From positions 62,001 through 126,000 of the forward strand of contig NZ_WJIB01000017.1 in assembly GCF_019400745.1 (NCBI RefSeq): a DNA stretch of 64,000 nucleotides. Reading direction: 5' to 3'. Positions 1 through 9,284 of this stretch are shown here, one piece after another. A model generated the notes under the pieces. That model saw only the letters and a program-made list of their open reading frames with translations, was not told the origin of the DNA and did no database searches. The first letter of the stretch is position 1. Each line of letters begins with the position of its first letter. The translations under genes were made by a program, and so were the position numbers. The stretch is from Cohnella sp. CFH 77786 (lineage in GTDB: Bacteria > Bacillota > Bacilli > Paenibacillales > Paenibacillaceae).

Positions 1-150
1 TTCATCCCCTTCGGTTGTTTATGTTGGATTTGCAGTTTCAGTATAAAGCGGTTTCATCGATTGCCTGAACCACCCGAAATTCAGGTTTACTGGCTGTTTT
101 GCTACAAAATTGACGGTATATTCTGAAACGGTTGCCGCTCTCGATGAGCC
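1..150. other. Left edge, no gene recognised
   Basis: No reading frame here has a ribosome site or a recognisable protein. The stretch is less GC-rich than the rest and leads into a degenerate first copy of the 51-bp array. I see no promoter or terminator that I could defend. Confidence 0.5.
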
Positions 151-962
151 CCCGGATGAATTTGTGCAAGAAAGTAGCGTTACTCCGGCTCTCAGGAGGA
201 TTCCGGACGAATTAAGGTACATAGTGCCTGTGCCTTAACTGAGGCGCCTTGGCGGGATTTCGGATGAATTAAGGTACTTAGTGCTTTAACTCAGGCGCCT
301 AGGCGGGGTTCCGGACGAATTAATGTACATAGTGCCTTAACTCCGGCGCCTAGGCGGTTTTCCGGACGAATTAAGGTACATAGTGCCGCCTTAACTCAGG
401 CGCCTAGGCGGTTTTCCGGACGAATTAAGGTACATAGTGCCTTAACTCAGGCGCCCAAGCGGGATTCCAGACGAATTAAGGTACATAGTGCCTTAACTCA
501 GGCGCCCAGGCGGTTTTCCGGAAGAATTAAGGTACATAGTGCCTTAACTCAGGCGCCCAGGCGGGATTCCGGACGAATTAAGGTACAAAGTGCCTTAACT
601 CAGGCGCCCAGGCGGGGTTCCGGACGAATTAAGGTACATAGTGCCTTAACTCCGGCGGCCAGGCGGGATTCCGGACGAATTAGGGTACAAAGTGCCTTAA
701 CTCAGACGCCCAGGCGGGATTCCGGACGAATTAAGGTACATAGTGCTTTAACTTCGGCGCCTAGGCGGGATTGCGGACGAATTAAGGTACATAGTGCCTT
801 AACACAGGTGCCTAGGCGGTTTTCCGGACGAATTAAGGTACATAGTGCCTTAACTCAGGCGCCCAGGCGGGATTCCGGACGAATTAAGGTACAAAGTGCC
901 TTAACTCAGGCGCCCAGGCGGGGTTCCGGACGAATTAAGGTACTTAGTGCCTTAACCCCGGC
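151..962. repeat. 51-bp tandem array, 15 copies plus a degenerate one
   Basis: Copies start at 201, 258, 309, 360, 414, 465, 516, 567, 618, 669, 720, 771, 822, 873 and 924, so the period is 51 bp except for one 57 and one 54. A decayed copy precedes them from about 151. Each copy has three parts: a TTCCGGACGAA lead, a hairpin with arms TTAAGGTAC and GTGCCTTAA around an ATA loop (one T-G wobble), and a second palindrome CGCCTAGGCG or its CGCCCAGGCG variant. Copies differ at a few positions each, so the array is not a very recent expansion. It lies just downstream of the GH78 gene stop (transcribed leftwards) and would be read through by that transcript. All intervals are multiples of three, and one rightward frame stays open through copies 3-15 as a 17-residue repeat, but it has no start codon or ribosome site. 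I do not call it coding. Confidence 0.95.
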
Positions 963-1006
963 CGCTCGGACCGGACCTTCGTTGCGGTATCGCCTCTTCC
1001 CATTAA

Positions 1007-4000
1007 TCAAGCAGGATGATTTTTCCGAAATCGAATCTCGAACTCCCGGCCCCCTGTCAACCGGAAGCTTCCGTCGCCAACCGCTTCTGCCCCCGCCGCA
1101 CGTTCGACCCGCGCGTCGCTTCCGAAACCGCTCATGCTCACGATGCCCGGCATGCCGGTCGGGACCATGCCGGCTAACGTGCCGCTGCCGTCCGCCTCCA
1201 GCCGCCACTGCACGTGTACCGGCCCGTGCGGTGTCGGCACCTGCCCTTCCATCTCCCTCATTCCGCCGAGTAACGGCCGGGGAGCGATTTCGACCGCTGC
1301 GTACCCCGGCTCCAGAGGCCGCACTCCCAGCAAGTAAGCGCCGCTCAGATAGACGGGGCAAGATGCCCATCCGTGGGCAGGCGACCGCTGCTTGCCGGCG
1401 GACCGTCCCGGCCGGTTGCCCGGATGCGTATGCCCGAAGCAGGCGACGCCCTGCTCCGCCCGCCACGCGTAAGCCGCCCGTATGTCGGCCAGAAACCGGC
1501 CGAGATCGCGGCTCGCGCGGAGAATATCCGCCGCCCAGTGGTAGCTCGGTTCTCCGATCGTCCAAATTTCCAGCTCCGGATCGTTCACCCGCTCCCACAC
1601 GCCGCCTAACTCGTCTTCCTCCCACAGCCCCATGTCGAAGGCAAGCAGTTGGGCGTGCTGCGAGAAGGTATCGACGGGTTTGCCGTCGCGGATCCCGTCA
1701 TGGAACAGGTTTTTCGCCGCGTCGAAAAACCGGGAATGCGCCAAACCGCCCCTCACCCGCTCTGCCGACGCGCTGAAACGCGCAGCCCCTTCCGCGTCGC
1801 CTCGCGCTTCGGCAAGCTCAGCCAGCGCAAGCGCCGCCCGCCGGTACAGCCCGTTCAGCACGAACGATTCTCCCCCGAAATCGATGCGAGCCCAATCGAC
1901 GATTGCCCAGCCTTCCGGATCGCGCAGCAGTCCTTCATCGGTTTTGAATCTTTCGAAAAATGCATAGGTTGCCGTACAAACAGGCCACGCGGACTCGAGA
2001 AACGCCCGGTCCCCGGTATAGAAGTAATGGTTGCGGACGCCGAGCCAATACTGCCACGTCCAGACCGGCAAATGAAACTTCATATAGCCTGGGACGACGG
2101 AGAACATTCGTCCTTCTCCGTCCGCGTTCCGTCCGTACAAGTCCCAGGTGTATCGGATGAAAGCGGGATCGAAAAACGTGTAATAGTAGTTCAGAGCGAT
2201 ATGCTGCGAGTCCCCGAGCCAGGCGCAGAACTCCCGGAATGAGTCGGAGGCGATGACGTCCGTCCGCGAATAGCGGAGCGTTTCCCTGGCGGTCGCCCAT
2301 ATTCGGTTCCACAGCGGATCGTCCGTCCGTACGAACCCCAACCGCTCCGCAATCGGCTCGGCGGCGAGCGCTTCCGTAATCCGGATGCCTTTCAACGTCA
2401 CATCACTATGGGTCGATAGAAACAGGTACCGGAACCCCCGGGGCGTAAACCGGTTGCGGAACGATGCCGAACCGCCCGTCCACCGGAAGCGGTCCCAGTT
2501 GAATACGAAAGGGAGGTCGTCGGCATCCGTATCGTACCCGTATCCGATCTCGACGAGGTTATCCGATCCCGGCCCCCCTTCCGCTTCGAAATCGAGCTCC
2601 AGATGGCCGAAGGAAAAGCGGTGCAGCCGAAGCACGGCGCCTTCGCCGGACAAGCGCAGCCCGCCGCGGTCAAGATCCAAAGCGGGAATTTCACCACCAT
2701 CACCTGCCTGCATGCGAATCCGATCCAAACCGGGCAGCAAAGCGGGAATTTCACCACCATCACCTGCCTGCATATGAATCCGATCCAAACCGGGCAGCAA
2801 AGCGGGAACTTCACCACCATCACCTGCCTGCATATGAATCCGATCCAAACCGGGCAGCAAAGCGGGAATTTCACCACCATCACCTGCCTGCATACGAATC
2901 CGATCCCGACCGGGCAGGTTGGTCTTCTCGGCCGGTTTCACGCGCATCCGGTCCCAGCCGAACAGGCGGGTTTTCTTGACCGGCACCAGCTGAACCGCCT
3001 GCCCGCAGGGCAGTAAAGCATCCAATCCGGGCGGCGCGTCCGCGAACGAATCGAATTGGAGGAAACTGTCCCGCATCGGATGATAGCCGAGCACCTCAAG
3101 AGAAGGCTCCCCGCTTCCTTCCCCGACGAACAAATATTCCGCGTCCAGCAGATACAGCAGCACGCCGCGCGCAAGCTCCGCGACGCCGACTTCGAACCGC
3201 CCCTCTGCGGCATGGTGGCCGTAGGCGTGATCCGCCGTTACGGACCCCTCCTCGCGAATCAGGCACGCGCCAAGCCCCCTGTACCCGATCGTACGGACGG
3301 CTCCCGCTTCCGCCGCTGCCGGATTCCCACCGTCCCCTGCGCGGAGACGGACGGCTCCCTCTTCTGCTATTTCCGAATCCCCTTCGTCCTCGATGCAGAG
3401 ACGAACGGCTTCCTTTATTTCCGAATCCCCTTCGTCCTCGATCCGGAGTCGGACGGCGATCGCCTTGTTCTTCACGTCCACGTCCGGCGTATAAGCATAC
3501 AGCGTCCCGCCGATCGCAGGCAGCGCCGCGAACGTCCCCGCAAGCTCCGCATCGCGCGACAAATCCCGCGTATTCCGCACCAAGGGAGCGACCGGACAAG
3601 ACAGCACCTTTCTCGCTCGATCCGCGCAGGACACCGGCCGAATCCAGCCGGCGCCTTCTTCGGCGCCAACCTCCGTGTCTTCCGCCGCGCGGCTCACCCA
3701 GCTCTCCTCGGCGTCCCCATCCTGCTCTTCCGACGGCCCCAAATGCATGTTGACCCTTGGCGCGAATTCCTCGTACCGCGTCTCCGAACGGCATTCCCAA
3801 GCCGCGCGGCCGGTCGTCAGGTCCGTGCCCCCCGCCGTCCCCCAGAAGCCGAAGGCCGGCTCGCCCCGCAAATAACCGAACGTATCCAGATAGAGATGAC
3901 GCACGAGCACGGCTATGACATTTTCCCCCGCGCGCAAATAAGCCCCAGCCTCATACTCGTCCGCCATCAGCGTATCCGGGAAATTCCGGTGCGGACCTTG

Positions 4001-4195
4001 CCCGACGAGACGGCCGTTCACCCACAGCACATACTGGGCATCCGCGGCGATTCGGACGGGGCACCCCCGCTCCCCCCCCTTCCATCCGTCAGCAAGCGCA
4101 AACCGAAGACGGAATCGGACGATCTCCTGGCTTTTCGGATACCCCTTTAGTTGCGGGGATCGGACCAACTCTTCCGCTTTCATCTCTTTAACCAT
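1007..4195 (-). CDS. GH78-family alpha-L-rhamnosidase with internal repeats
   Basis: Predicted cytoplasmic glycoside hydrolase of 1062 aa that would release terminal alpha-L-rhamnose. No signal peptide is visible. The N-terminal third looks like the beta-sandwich domain of bacterial rhamnosidases (around residues 25-130, with AQYVLWVNGRLVGQGP). The catalytic (alpha/alpha)6 part runs from about residue 620, with SDSFREFCAWLGD corresponding to the conserved acidic D-x-x-RE...W-GD segment of GH78, and a C-terminal beta domain follows. Between them is an unusual insert of repeats: four almost identical 20-residue units (about 422-502) and an older acidic set (about 245-300, IEDEGDSEI units). The ATG at 4195 has the ribosome site AAAGGATG, which overlaps the end of the kinase gene, so it is last in a translationally linked operon. 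The family assignment is firm at the clan level; the exact substrate is not known. Confidence 0.78.
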   Translation of the reverse strand: MVKEMKAEELVRSPQLKGYPKSQEIVRFRLRFALADGWKGGERGCPVRIAADAQYVLWVNGRLVGQGPHRNFPDTLMADEYEAGAYLRAGENVIAVLVRHLYLDTFGYLRGEPAFGFWGTAGGTDLTTGRAAWECRSETRYEEFAPRVNMHLGPSEEQDGDAEESWVSRAAEDTEVGAEEGAGWIRPVSCADRARKVLSCPVAPLVRNTRDLSRDAELAGTFAALPAIGGTLYAYTPDVDVKNKAIAVRLRIEDEGDSEIKEAVRLCIEDEGDSEIAEEGAVRLRAGDGGNPAAAEAGAVRTIGYRGLGACLIREEGSVTADHAYGHHAAEGRFEVGVAELARGVLLYLLDAEYLFVGEGSGEPSLEVLGYHPMRDSFLQFDSFADAPPGLDALLPCGQAVQLVPVKKTRLFGWDRMRVKPAEKTNLPGRDRIRMQAGDGGEIPALLPGLDRIHMQAGDGGEVPALLPGLDRIHMQAGDGGEIPALLPGLDRIRMQAGDGGEIPALDLDRGGLRLSGEGAVLRLHRFSFGHLELDFEAEGGPGSDNLVEIGYGYDTDADDLPFVFNWDRFRWTGGSASFRNRFTPRGFRYLFLSTHSDVTLKGIRITEALAAEPIAERLGFVRTDDPLWNRIWATARETLRYSRTDVIASDSFREFCAWLGDSQHIALNYYYTFFDPAFIRYTWDLYGRNADGEGRMFSVVPGYMKFHLPVWTWQYWLGVRNHYFYTGDRAFLESAWPVCTATYAFFERFKTDEGLLRDPEGWAIVDWARIDFGGESFVLNGLYRRAALALAELAEARGDAEGAARFSASAERVRGGLAHSRFFDAAKNLFHDGIRDGKPVDTFSQHAQLLAFDMGLWEEDELGGVWERVNDPELEIWTIGEPSYHWAADILRASRDLGRFLADIRAAYAWRAEQGVACFGHTHPGNRPGRSAGKQRSPAHGWASCPVYLSGAYLLGVRPLEPGYAAVEIAPRPLLGGMREMEGQVPTPHGPVHVQWRLEADGSGTLAGMVPTGMPGIVSMSGFGSDARVERAAGAEAVGDGSFRLTGGREFEIRFRKNHPA
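2691..2930. repeat. Four 60-bp tandem repeats inside the GH78 gene
   Basis: Units begin at 2691, 2751, 2811 and 2871 and are nearly identical, with changes mostly at one codon (GCG/TAT/TAC context) and at the edge of the last unit. The period of 60 keeps the frame, giving 20-residue units of the form LLPGLDRIHMQAGDGGEIPA. The near-identity points to recent expansion. The period differs from the 51-bp intergenic arrays. Confidence 0.95.
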
Positions 4196-4197
4196 CG

Positions 4198-5928
4198 TTA
4201 ACCATCCTTTATGTCCGATTGACGGTACGGGAGCTCCAGATCGAAACGGGTGCCCCCCTCTTCCGTCTTGCGGGCGGACAAGCCGTAACTCTCCCCGAAG
4301 TACAGCTTCGTCCGCTCATGCACGTTGCGGATGCCGAAGGAGGACGAGTCCCTTTCGGGAAATCGCAGCAGCTGAATCACCTTTTGCAAGTCCAAATTCC
4401 GGCCGTCGTCCAGTACGCTAAGCGCGAAGCGCTCCTCCGACACGCGCTCTCCCCGGATCTCGATCCGGCTCCCGCCCGATAAACGGTTCATGCCGTGCCG
4501 GATCGCGTTCTCCACGAGAGGCTGGAGCGACAGCTTAGGGATTTGCTGGCCCAACAGCTCGTCGTCCACGCGGATATCCACCGAGAATTGATCGCGGTAC
4601 CGGATCCGCTGAAGCAGCAAGTAGCTGTTCAGATGTCCGAGTTCTTCCCTGACGGCGACCACGTCCGCCTGATTCAGGCCGTGCCGGAGAAAAAAGCTGA
4701 GGCTCGTGATCATGGCCGTCAAATCCTTGTCCTTGTGCTCGATCGCTTTCCACTGGATCGAATCGAGACTGTTGTACAGAAAATGGGGGTTGATCTGGTA
4801 TTGCAGCATGCGAAGCTGGTATTCCTTCTTCTGGATTTGCTCCTGCCGGATTTCCTGGAGCAAGTCCCGGATTCCGTCGTACAACGAACGGATTTCGTCG
4901 CTTCGCTCCACCTTCGGAATGACGATATCCGCGCCTTCGCTTTTTTTCCTTGCGACGAGGAGCGCCAGCCGCCGGATCGGCCTGGAGAAGCTTTTGGCCA
5001 GCGAGATCGCCAGCAGCAGCGTCAGGGCCACCTGCGCGAGCACGATGCCGATGGTCCAACGCTGCACGCGGTGGAGCGGCGATAAGATGTGCTCGCGCGG
5101 AATGATTCCCGCCAGCACCCATTCATCGCCGATCGTTCGCTTGAAAGCGGATAATTCCGGATGGGAAGCGGGGCGCAGCGGCGATCGCCCGGCCGCGAGG
5201 ATTTCCGCGATCATGTTCGCGTCCGGCCGGATCGGCGGCGCCGACTGCCGAACGGATTCCCGGCCATCCGGATCCAGCAGGAGCATCTGGGTCTGCCCGC
5301 TTGCCGCCATCTCGTCCAGCAGACGGCTCATGACGGCGTATGGGACCCGGATTTCGAGACATCCGTACAGCTCTCCCGTCAAGACGTTGCCGAACGGCGC
5401 CATCCAACGGAACGACTGCCTCCCCTGGACGTCGCCGGTCAGGAAAAATCGTTTGAGCGCCTTGCCCGCCCGTCGCTTCACGTCTTCCAAGGCCGCCGCG
5501 TCCGAGTGGACCGGCAAGCCGAAGGCCGACAAATAATGGGGATGGACCGCGAGCACCGAGATTTGGAAGGACGGATTGACGTAACCGGCTTTGGCGATTC
5601 CGTCGGACAGGAAAGCCGCGTTCACGACCTGCACCGCCACGCTGGGATCGCCCCCCGCGAATATCGATATGAACTTCTCGTCTTGCAGAAACTGCCTCTC
5701 CACCGTCTTGAAGTCGCGATACATCTGATCCAGCTGCCCGGCGGTTTGCGAGAGCAGGGTTTCCGAGCTCTCCTCCAGCTGGGCCGAGAAGAGATTGGAC
5801 GTGATGGCGAAATGGACCGAGCCGACCGCGACGACCGGAATCAGCATGCAGAAGAAGATGAGCGCGATGAATTGGTGGTGCAGCCTCCGGTTCGGGAGCC
5901 GAAGCCGAAACCGCGTCGGCAGCTTCAT
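4198..5928 (-). CDS. YesM-type membrane sensor histidine kinase
   Basis: A 576-aa sensor kinase with one membrane segment near residues 20-42, an extracytoplasmic sensor region to about 290, a second membrane segment near 291-311, a HAMP-like linker, and the His_kinase domain with the QINPHFLYN box (phosphorylated His about 382). The N box is PLVENAIRHG. The G1 box is unusual: DDGRN where family members normally have DNGxG, so ATP binding may be altered or this part may simply have diverged. Its start overlaps the regulator stop by ATGA (5925-5928), so the pair is translationally coupled. In Bacillus the YesM/YesN pair controls plant-polysaccharide genes; here the natural targets are the permeases and glycosidases of the same operon. 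Confidence 0.9.
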   Translation of the reverse strand: MKLPTRFRLRLPNRRLHHQFIALIFFCMLIPVVAVGSVHFAITSNLFSAQLEESSETLLSQTAGQLDQMYRDFKTVERQFLQDEKFISIFAGGDPSVAVQVVNAAFLSDGIAKAGYVNPSFQISVLAVHPHYLSAFGLPVHSDAAALEDVKRRAGKALKRFFLTGDVQGRQSFRWMAPFGNVLTGELYGCLEIRVPYAVMSRLLDEMAASGQTQMLLLDPDGRESVRQSAPPIRPDANMIAEILAAGRSPLRPASHPELSAFKRTIGDEWVLAGIIPREHILSPLHRVQRWTIGIVLAQVALTLLLAISLAKSFSRPIRRLALLVARKKSEGADIVIPKVERSDEIRSLYDGIRDLLQEIRQEQIQKKEYQLRMLQYQINPHFLYNSLDSIQWKAIEHKDKDLTAMITSLSFFLRHGLNQADVVAVREELGHLNSYLLLQRIRYRDQFSVDIRVDDELLGQQIPKLSLQPLVENAIRHGMNRLSGGSRIEIRGERVSEERFALSVLDDGRNLDLQKVIQLLRFPERDSSSFGIRNVHERTKLYFGESYGLSARKTEEGGTRFDLELPYRQSDIKDG

Positions 5929-7490
5929 ACGAGCGCTCCCCGGTACTCCGAAGGCGTCATGCCGAACTCCTTCTTGAACAGCTTGACGAAATGCTCGACT
6001 TTCCGGTAGCCGACCACGTCCGCCACTTCATACACCTTAAGCCGGGGATCCTTGAGCAGGCGGGCCGCTTCGTTCATGCGGACCTGCAGCAGGTAATGCC
6101 GGAACGTGACGCCGGTTTCCTTTTTGAAGAACTCGCTCAGGTAGACCGGGGACAAGCCCAAATCTTCGGCGATCGCCGCCAATTGGATGTCGTGGCCGTA
6201 ATCCCGCTTGATGATGTCCATCGCCGCCCGGATCAACGGGTGGGGGCCTTCGAAACGGCACGTTTTCAGGCAGCGGTGAACCTCCCTCCCGAAAAACCGC
6301 AGCAGTTCCTTCTGCCGGGGCTGGCTCGCGATTTGCATGCGGAGCCCGCCGCCCTCCGCTTCTCCCCCTCCGTCGTCGTTTCCGCGATGCTTCGTCAGCT
6401 CCCGTAAGCTCGTGAGCCATTCGTAGCACCATTGGCGCGCCGCCTCCAGGTCCCACGCCAGAAACGACGGGGTCAATTCGCCGATCCAACGGTTGATTTT
6501 CTCGGCATCGCCTTCCAGAACCCAACGGATCAGCTCGTGCGCCGGCTGGCTCCAGGAAATCCACCCCTCCGCTTCCCGCAGCCGGCTCATGGCGAGAACC
6601 GGTTCCGACTCGCTCGTGGCGATCGTCTCCGCGGCCTTCTCCATTTCCCAGAACGCGCCGCTCATTTCCAGAACGCCGCCAATCGGCTCCGACACGAGCA
6701 GCATCACCCGTTGCTTCGTATAACGGCGGATATTCTCATGCAGCTCCCGCGCGAAATCGAAGGCCGCGGGCTCGGAGAGAGATCCGCCGGCCGCGATGAG
6801 CCAACGCCCCGCCGCGATGCGGACGGGACACATCGCTTCCTGCCCGGACAGCGTTTCGTACATGACGTTCTGCACGGCGAACTGCATCGTGCGGACCGAT
6901 TCGGGATTATCGGGCAAGCCGGACCCGGAACGGTTCATCGTCACGAGAAGCAGCCGAAGGCTGCCTTGGAGCAGCCAACCCAAGCCGACGTTCGCATACT
7001 CTTCCTCCCACCCGTAACCGGGGTGCTGGCCGAGAGCGAGTTCGTGGATATATTGAGCGGTGATCGCCTGGCCGTAAGAATCGGCAAGCGTATCGGCCCG
7101 CTGTTTCCGTTTCTCCTGGTTGATCCGGTCGACCAGCTTCGTCAATACGTCAAGCAGCTCGGAAGGCTGCGTCGGTTTCAGCAAATAGTCGGACACGCCC
7201 AATTGGATCGCCTGCTTGGCAAACTCGAATTCGCCGTACGCGCTGAGTACGACGAATCTGGTCTCCGGACTCCGTTCGAGCGCCCGGCGGATCATGTCGA
7301 GTCCGTTCATGTCCGGCATGCGGATGTCGCTGATGACGATGTCGGGACGCAGCGCGGCGATTTTCGCCAAGCCGTCCGCGCCGTCTTCCGCCAGGCCGGC
7401 GACATTCATGCCGTATTCATGCCAAGGGATGATGTTCTGCAACCGCTCGCGGATGTAATGTTCGTCGTCCACGATGAGCACCTTGCACAT
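5925..7490 (-). CDS. YesN-type response regulator, REC plus AraC DNA-binding domain
   Basis: A 521-aa response regulator. The receiver domain starts MCKVLIVDDE, with the phosphoacceptor Asp55 in DIVISDIRMP and the conserved Lys105 in DYLLKP. A long middle region links it to a C-terminal AraC pair of helix-turn-helices (KVYEVADVVGYRKVEHFVKLFKKEF, residues about 485-515, given here only as a motif position). The frame is open further upstream to 7730, but that part is an antisense shadow of the permease gene. The ATG at 7490 is preferred because the receiver begins there, a GGGGGG-type ribosome site precedes it and it follows the permease stop by 17 bp. It would activate carbohydrate-use genes when phosphorylated by the kinase encoded next. 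Confidence 0.92.
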   Translation of the reverse strand: MCKVLIVDDEHYIRERLQNIIPWHEYGMNVAGLAEDGADGLAKIAALRPDIVISDIRMPDMNGLDMIRRALERSPETRFVVLSAYGEFEFAKQAIQLGVSDYLLKPTQPSELLDVLTKLVDRINQEKRKQRADTLADSYGQAITAQYIHELALGQHPGYGWEEEYANVGLGWLLQGSLRLLLVTMNRSGSGLPDNPESVRTMQFAVQNVMYETLSGQEAMCPVRIAAGRWLIAAGGSLSEPAAFDFARELHENIRRYTKQRVMLLVSEPIGGVLEMSGAFWEMEKAAETIATSESEPVLAMSRLREAEGWISWSQPAHELIRWVLEGDAEKINRWIGELTPSFLAWDLEAARQWCYEWLTSLRELTKHRGNDDGGGEAEGGGLRMQIASQPRQKELLRFFGREVHRCLKTCRFEGPHPLIRAAMDIIKRDYGHDIQLAAIAEDLGLSPVYLSEFFKKETGVTFRHYLLQVRMNEAARLLKDPRLKVYEVADVVGYRKVEHFVKLFKKEFGMTPSEYRGALV

Positions 7491-7507
7491 GTCGGCCCCC
7501 CCTTGCC

Positions 7508-8338
7508 TTACCCTTTTACGGCTCCCTGCGCCAGACCCTCCACGATTTTCCGGTTGAGCAACAGGAACAGAACGAGCACGGGGACGATGGAGATCGCCGA
7601 GCCCGCCATGAGCAAATTCCAGGCAGCAGCGCCGTCCCCCATGTTGCGCATTTCGACGACCCCGACCGTCAGCGTCTTGAGCTCCGGATTGCCGGAGCTG
7701 AGAACGAGCGGGAACACGTAATTGTTCCATTCCTGGATGAATTCAAGCAGGAAGAAGGTGGTCGTGATGGGCGTCATGAGCGGAAAGGCGATGCGCCAGA
7801 ACCTCCGGAAATAGCCCGCTCCGTCCATGACGGCGGCTTCGTCGATTTCCTTGCCCAGCGAGCGGACGAACCCCTCGTACAGGAAAAGGCTGGCTCCGAT
7901 GCCGTAGATCCCGACGATCGGCATCGTGTAGATGTGCCGGTTCAGCCCCCATTCCACGGCGAGCTCGAGCCGGGGGTACAACGTCATCGGCCCGAGGCTG
8001 ATGAACATGACGGCGAGCACCGCGGCCGTCAGCAGCCGTTTTCCCGGAAAATCGGTTCTGGCGAAAACATACCCGGCCATGGCGCCCATCAACGCGACGG
8101 CCCCCGCCCCGATCACGGAGAAGACGACGGAGTTGTAGAAATAGCGGGAAAAATTGAGCTCCTGCCACACTTCCCGGAAGTTGTCGAACGTCCAGGTCCG
8201 CGGCAGCAGGGAGCCACCGGAAATGAGCTCCTGATTCGTCTTGAACGAGCTGAGCAGCACGTACGCGATCGGAATGAGGGTCAGCACGCCGGCGGCGATC
8301 AGGAAAACGTAGCGAATGGCGGATCTGGTCCTTTTCAA
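7508..8338 (-). CDS. Carbohydrate ABC transporter permease, MalG type
   Basis: A 276-aa inner permease subunit with six hydrophobic segments and the EAA loop EAAVMDGAGYFRRFWRIAFP near residues 185-205, which docks the ATPase. The C-terminal tail GLAQGAVKG is typical of the CUT1 MalG/LplC group. The start is TTG at 8338, with GAGGAGGG six bases upstream. It is 12 bp behind the partner permease. No ATPase gene is present; CUT1 importers of this kind in Bacilli commonly share the MsmX-type ATPase encoded elsewhere. There is also no binding-protein gene in this operon. Confidence 0.92.
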   Translation of the reverse strand: MKRTRSAIRYVFLIAAGVLTLIPIAYVLLSSFKTNQELISGGSLLPRTWTFDNFREVWQELNFSRYFYNSVVFSVIGAGAVALMGAMAGYVFARTDFPGKRLLTAAVLAVMFISLGPMTLYPRLELAVEWGLNRHIYTMPIVGIYGIGASLFLYEGFVRSLGKEIDEAAVMDGAGYFRRFWRIAFPLMTPITTTFFLLEFIQEWNNYVFPLVLSSGNPELKTLTVGVVEMRNMGDGAAAWNLLMAGSAISIVPVLVLFLLLNRKIVEGLAQGAVKG

Positions 8339-8350
8339 CGCGCACCCTCC

Positions 8351-9232
8351 TCAGTGGTAATCCATTCGTTTGGTCAGACGGAAATAGCCGACGGACAACG
8401 CCAGAAGCAGAATCGCCGTGAATACCGCCACCGTCGCTCCGTATCCGTAGTTCACGCTGCCGGCCCCGCTGAAGAACTGGTGGAAAATGTACAGGAACGT
8501 ATTTTCGGTCGCATAGTTCGGGCCTCCGTTCGTCAGAACGAGGTATGGCCCGATCGATTTCAGCGTGCCGAGGATCGACAAGAAAAGGATGATCTGCAGG
8601 ATGCGTCCCATCATCGGGAGGGAGATCGAACGGACGGTTTGCCATCCGCTCGCCCCGTCGATCGCCGCGCTTTCGTACACTTCCTTCGGGATGCTGCTCA
8701 GGCCCACGAGGAAGAAGAGCATGTTGATGCCGAAGTTTTGCCAGGCGTCGAGCCCGATCCCGCTCAGGAACGCGGTCCATCCGACCGCCAGGAACTGCAC
8801 CGGTTGATCGACCACCCCAAGCGCGAGCAACAGCCGGTTCAGGTCCCCGTTGTACGGATTCAGCAGCAGATACAGCACCATCGCCATCGTCGTCCCCGGC
8901 AGGATATACGGCATCAAGAAGACGGCGCGAAACACGTTTCCTCCGCGGGTCTGTCTGTGCAGCAACAGCGCAAGCAGGAAAGCGACAGGCAGCTCGATCA
9001 GCACCTTCAGCGCGAACAAGCCCTGTTTCCACAGGCTTTGCCAATACAATTCATCGCTCATCAGACGGCTCATATTGGTCCAGCCCGTAAACCGTTCGGT
9101 GAACAAGCCGTCGTAATAGTAAAAAACGTATTTCACGGCCCACAGCAGCGGGTAGACCGAGAACAGGGCGAAACAGGCGACGGGCAGCAGCAGCATCAAA
9201 TAGGCGGGACCGAATTTGGCGAAAAATTTCAT
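8351..9232 (-). CDS. Carbohydrate ABC transporter permease, MalF type
   Basis: A 293-aa permease with six predicted membrane segments, the conserved ESAAIDGASGWQTVRSISLP loop, and the TNGGPNYATE motif characteristic of MalF/UgpA/LplB permeases. The ATG at 9232 has AAGGGGG upstream. It follows the GH88 gene by 52 bp and precedes the MalG-type partner by 12 bp, so both halves of one importer are co-transcribed. By family this class takes up oligosaccharides from plant or microbial polysaccharides; the present sugar is unknown, but the flanking GH88 and GH78 genes suggest uronic acid- or rhamnose-containing oligosaccharides. Confidence 0.92.
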   Translation of the reverse strand: MKFFAKFGPAYLMLLLPVACFALFSVYPLLWAVKYVFYYYDGLFTERFTGWTNMSRLMSDELYWQSLWKQGLFALKVLIELPVAFLLALLLHRQTRGGNVFRAVFLMPYILPGTTMAMVLYLLLNPYNGDLNRLLLALGVVDQPVQFLAVGWTAFLSGIGLDAWQNFGINMLFFLVGLSSIPKEVYESAAIDGASGWQTVRSISLPMMGRILQIILFLSILGTLKSIGPYLVLTNGGPNYATENTFLYIFHQFFSGAGSVNYGYGATVAVFTAILLLALSVGYFRLTKRMDYH

Positions 9233-9284
9233 GTTCGTTGCCCCCTTCTATCTGCTCGGCAGAGTTCGAATGATCCGATTTTCG

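Noticed and set aside
201..962. CRISPR-like array
   Set aside because: There are no unique spacers; whole 51-bp units are similar along their full length, and no cas gene is in the window.
808..1776. Long rightward open frame through the array into the GH78 gene
   Set aside because: It is antisense to a clear glycosidase, starts at an unsupported GTG and owes its length to GC-rich third positions and the multiple-of-three repeat.
5925..7730. 601-codon response regulator starting at 7730
   Set aside because: The first 80 codons are antisense-type sequence over the permease gene; the receiver domain begins at 7490.
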